A DNA stretch of 8,239 nucleotides, from assembly GCA_938021455.1 (NCBI GenBank), contig CALIGP010000269.1, forward strand, positions 1-8,239, written 5' to 3'. The stretch comes from an uncultured Lewinella sp. GTDB lineage: Bacteria; Bacteroidota; Bacteroidia; Chitinophagales; Saprospiraceae. Below are positions 6,722 to 8,239 of the stretch, one piece after another (within the stretch, counting starts at the first letter, position 1; each line of letters opens with the position of its first letter). The position numbers and the translations under genes are program-made. The notes beneath the pieces were generated by a model. The model was not told the origin of the DNA, made no database searches, and saw only the letters and a program-made list of their open reading frames with translations.

Positions 6722-7032
6722 TAGTCGTTGTTTTCTTCGTTAGGAAGATGCTTAACCTTATCCTTCACCTGTTCTACAAACACTTTGGCAGGTTTGAAAG
6801 CAGGGATGAAGTGCTCCGGAATTTCAATGGCTTTGTTCTCTTTAATGTGGCGACCAATCTTCTTGGCACGCTTCTTCACTACGAAAGAGCCGAAGCCGCG
6901 GATGTAGACATTCTCTCCTTCGGAAAGACTACCCTTAACTTCCTTAAAGAAGCTTTCCAGAGATACTAAAACATCAACTTTAGCGATGCCAGTTTTTTCA
7001 GAGATGCTAGCGACTAAATCAGCTTTTCTCAT
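6721..7032 (-). CDS. HU/IHF-family DNA-binding protein
   Basis: This 103-residue protein is a full HU/IHF-fold nucleoid protein that binds and bends DNA as a dimer. MRKADLVASISEKTGIAKVD (1-20) is the typical N-terminal helix pair. The RGFGSF turn (45-50) and the DNA-binding arm with IPEHFIPAFKPAK (71-83) are clear. The tail past residue 90 (DKVKHLPNEENND) is a short acidic extension. At the arm tip the usual Arg-Asn-Pro is replaced by RHI (61-63), so the proline that intercalates between base pairs in classical HU/IHF is missing. Related Bacteroidota proteins, as I remember them, also lack it (RNI). It heads the operon with the TPR gene. HU versus IHF cannot be settled from sequence. Confidence 0.95.
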   Translation of the reverse strand: MRKADLVASISEKTGIAKVDVLVSLESFFKEVKGSLSEGENVYIRGFGSFVVKKRAKKIGRHIKENKAIEIPEHFIPAFKPAKVFVEQVKDKVKHLPNEENND

Positions 7033-7228
7033 ATTAGTTTTTATTGTTCGTGGGGACTCGTTTTACAAAAGCGACGCAAATATCGCATTTTATCTTGAAG
7101 GGACCGCGAAAATGGCATTATTTCTTTACAATCAAGTAGTTATGGACGCTTAGGATGACGCTGGAATGACGGTTTGCGAGCTGTTTTGGGGACTTACTGC
7201 GCGGACGCAGGTGCGAGGAGTGTTAATA

Positions 7229-7364
7229 GGAGCGGTCGAGACGCTGTGCGTCGAGTCGGACAAGGGAGCGCAGCGACTTTGGGCGTGTCGTGCCTGTTCT
7301 GGCGGGAAGGAACCGCTCCGGGAGCCTTCGGCCCCGTTCGCGTTCGACGCATAGCGTCTCAACC
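7229..7364. repeat. REPIN-like inverted repeat pair
   Basis: The left arm, GAGACGCTGTGCGTCGA (7238-7254), and right arm, TCGACGCATAGCGTCTC (7344-7360), are inverted copies over 17 bp with one mismatch. Pairing continues outward through GGT (7234-7236) and ACC (7362-7364). Each arm is itself a small hairpin, GACGC-TGT-GCGTC and GACGC-TAT-GCGTC. Inside the loop are further inverted segments: GGAGCGGT (7229-7236) with ACCGCTCC (7312-7319), and GCTCC-G-GGAGC (7315-7325). Two REP-like hairpins in opposite orientation about 90 bp apart is the layout of a REPIN. Copy number elsewhere is unknown, so its mobile nature is inferred. Confidence 0.6.
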
Positions 7365-7420
7365 AGGCCCCTTTGCTCCCTTTTTCCTTTCCCTTGCACC
7401 CGCGTCCGCGCCCGTCTGTC

Positions 7421-7428
7421 TATCTTTG
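7421..7428 (+). promoter_or_regulatory. Probable -7 promoter element for yicC
   Basis: TATCTTTG matches the Bacteroidota -7 consensus TAnnTTTG exactly and ends 29 nt before the yicC ATG (7458), implying a leader of about 20-25 nt. The nearest TTG upstream (7394-7396) is 24 bp away, slightly longer than the usual -33 spacing. The box is identical to that of the NADAR gene. Confidence 0.5.
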
Positions 7429-7457
7429 TCTTTCCCAAAACATCCACACTTCCCTCT

Positions 7458-8239
7458 ATGCTCTTATCTATGACTGGCTATGGCCGGGCAACTACCTCCC
7501 AAACGGGCAAAACCTATACCGTAGAAATTCGCTCGCTTAATAGTAAGCAGAATGACCTTCGGCTGCGCACTAACCAACAGTTGCATAAATACGAAATGCA
7601 ACTCCGTCGGTTTGTGCTGGATCAGGTCCAACGAGGAAAATTGGAGATTACGATCGATGTTGCGGATGAAACAGGTGGCAACGCCGTCACCATCAATGCC
7701 GCTCTACTTGACCGGCTGTATGACGGCCTCAAAGACCGATTGCTTTCTTTGCCGCCTGAACACGTTTCGGGAGTTTATGCCGGACTGCTTCGCATTCCGG
7801 GCATCGTTGAATCTGGCAGCAACCGCTTGGCAGATGATGACTGGACTTACCTGAAAGCAACCGCAGCCTCCTGCATCGAGCACCTCAACGAATACCGCCG
7901 CCAGGAAGGGGAAGTGATGGCCGCTGACCTCAGTTCTAGCTGCAAAGGCATTGCCAACTTATTGTCGGAGGTGGAGAAATATGAAGAGCAGCGGGTACAA
8001 TCCGTTCGTGACCGTATGGAAAAACACCTCAAAGACTTTCTAGGACGGGGCAACGTAGATAAAAACCGCTATGAACAAGAAGTGCTCTTCTACCTGGAGA
8101 AGATGGACATCAACGAAGAGAAGGTCCGCCTACGCCAGAACTGTGAGTACTTCCTGGAAATCCTGAAAAATGAGGACACCGTGAAGGGGCGTAAGCTCAA
8201 CTTTATCAGCCAGGAAATTGGCCGGGAGGTCAACACTTT
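7458..8239 (+). CDS. yicC: YicC/YloC-family endoribonuclease, 3' end missing
   Basis: About 260 residues are visible from the ATG at 7458; family members are about 290, so only the last 30 or so are cut off by the window end. YicC proteins act on RNA: the E. coli member promotes turnover of the small RNA RyhB, and YloC-type proteins cleave RNA. Hallmarks are LSMTGYGRA (3-11), VEIRSLNSKQNDLRLR (about 23-38), a YicC_N-like region to about 155, then a helical part (EEKVRLRQNCEYF) ending in the conserved LNFISQEIGREVNT. An ATG also occurs at 7470 but would remove the leading MLLS, and LSMTGYGRA is a family start. In many Bacteroidota gmk follows yicC, which is a prediction for the next gene here. 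It diverges from HU. Confidence 0.95.
   Translation, partial: MLLSMTGYGRATTSQTGKTYTVEIRSLNSKQNDLRLRTNQQLHKYEMQLRRFVLDQVQRGKLEITIDVADETGGNAVTINAALLDRLYDGLKDRLLSLPPEHVSGVYAGLLRIPGIVESGSNRLADDDWTYLKATAASCIEHLNEYRRQEGEVMAADLSSSCKGIANLLSEVEKYEEQRVQSVRDRMEKHLKDFLGRGNVDKNRYEQEVLFYLEKMDINEEKVRLRQNCEYFLEILKNEDTVKGRKLNFISQEIGREVNT

Larger units (their letters stand above)
7033..7457. other. 425-bp divergent intergenic region between HU and yicC
   Basis: No convincing gene lies here. It must contain the HU promoter (minus strand) and the yicC promoter (plus strand). A near-consensus box GATATTTG (minus strand, 7077-7084; one mismatch to TAnnTTTG) lies 44 bp before the HU ATG. A REPIN-like inverted repeat fills the centre, and a smaller hairpin CTGCG-CGGA-CGCAG lies at 7197-7210. 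The sequence shifts from AT-rich near HU to distinctly GC-rich in 7190-7365. Confidence 0.6.

Noticed and set aside
7174..7473. 99-codon plus-strand and several minus-strand frames across the HU-yicC spacer
   Set aside because: They run through the inverted-repeat element, have low-complexity translations and overlap the yicC start in the wrong frame.

Overview
The window looks like chromosomal DNA from a Bacteroidota member, most likely in or near the Saprospiria (Lewinella/Haliscomenobacter type). The evidence is a PorZ-like type IX secretion protein with its own C-terminal sorting domain, a run HU - TPR protein - tiny basic ribosomal-type protein - RNase G on one strand, matches to the Bacteroidota -7 promoter box TAnnTTTG, and no obvious Shine-Dalgarno sites. 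Base composition is moderate, roughly half G+C. No phage genes, transposase, CRISPR array, tRNA or rRNA were recognised.

Left part (1-3014): on the minus strand lie a NADAR-family gene, cut by the window edge, and upstream of it porZ, a surface component of the type IX secretion machinery. Between them, 320-503 holds an exact 20-bp palindrome, a second hairpin and a probable promoter. Middle (3015-3654): a short endonuclease V gene runs on the plus strand and converges on rng across a strong one-way terminator.

Right part (3655-7457): minus-strand genes follow in the order HU, TPR membrane protein (1-nt overlap with HU), a 31-residue COX24/AURKAIP1-like basic protein, and rng. About 535 bp of non-coding but structured DNA precedes rng. 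A 425-bp divergent region then carries a REPIN-like inverted repeat and leads to yicC on the plus strand, which runs off the window end.

Together the genes are mostly housekeeping: RNA processing and turnover (RNase G, YicC, a probable ribosomal protein), nucleoid structure (HU), repair of deaminated bases (endonuclease V), secretion (PorZ) and nucleotide-metabolite or ADP-ribose glycohydrolysis (NADAR). I see no convincing undescribed multi-gene system. The best leads are non-coding: the REPIN-like element, the long structured rng leader, the 20-bp palindrome, and a promoter box placed almost on the porZ start codon.
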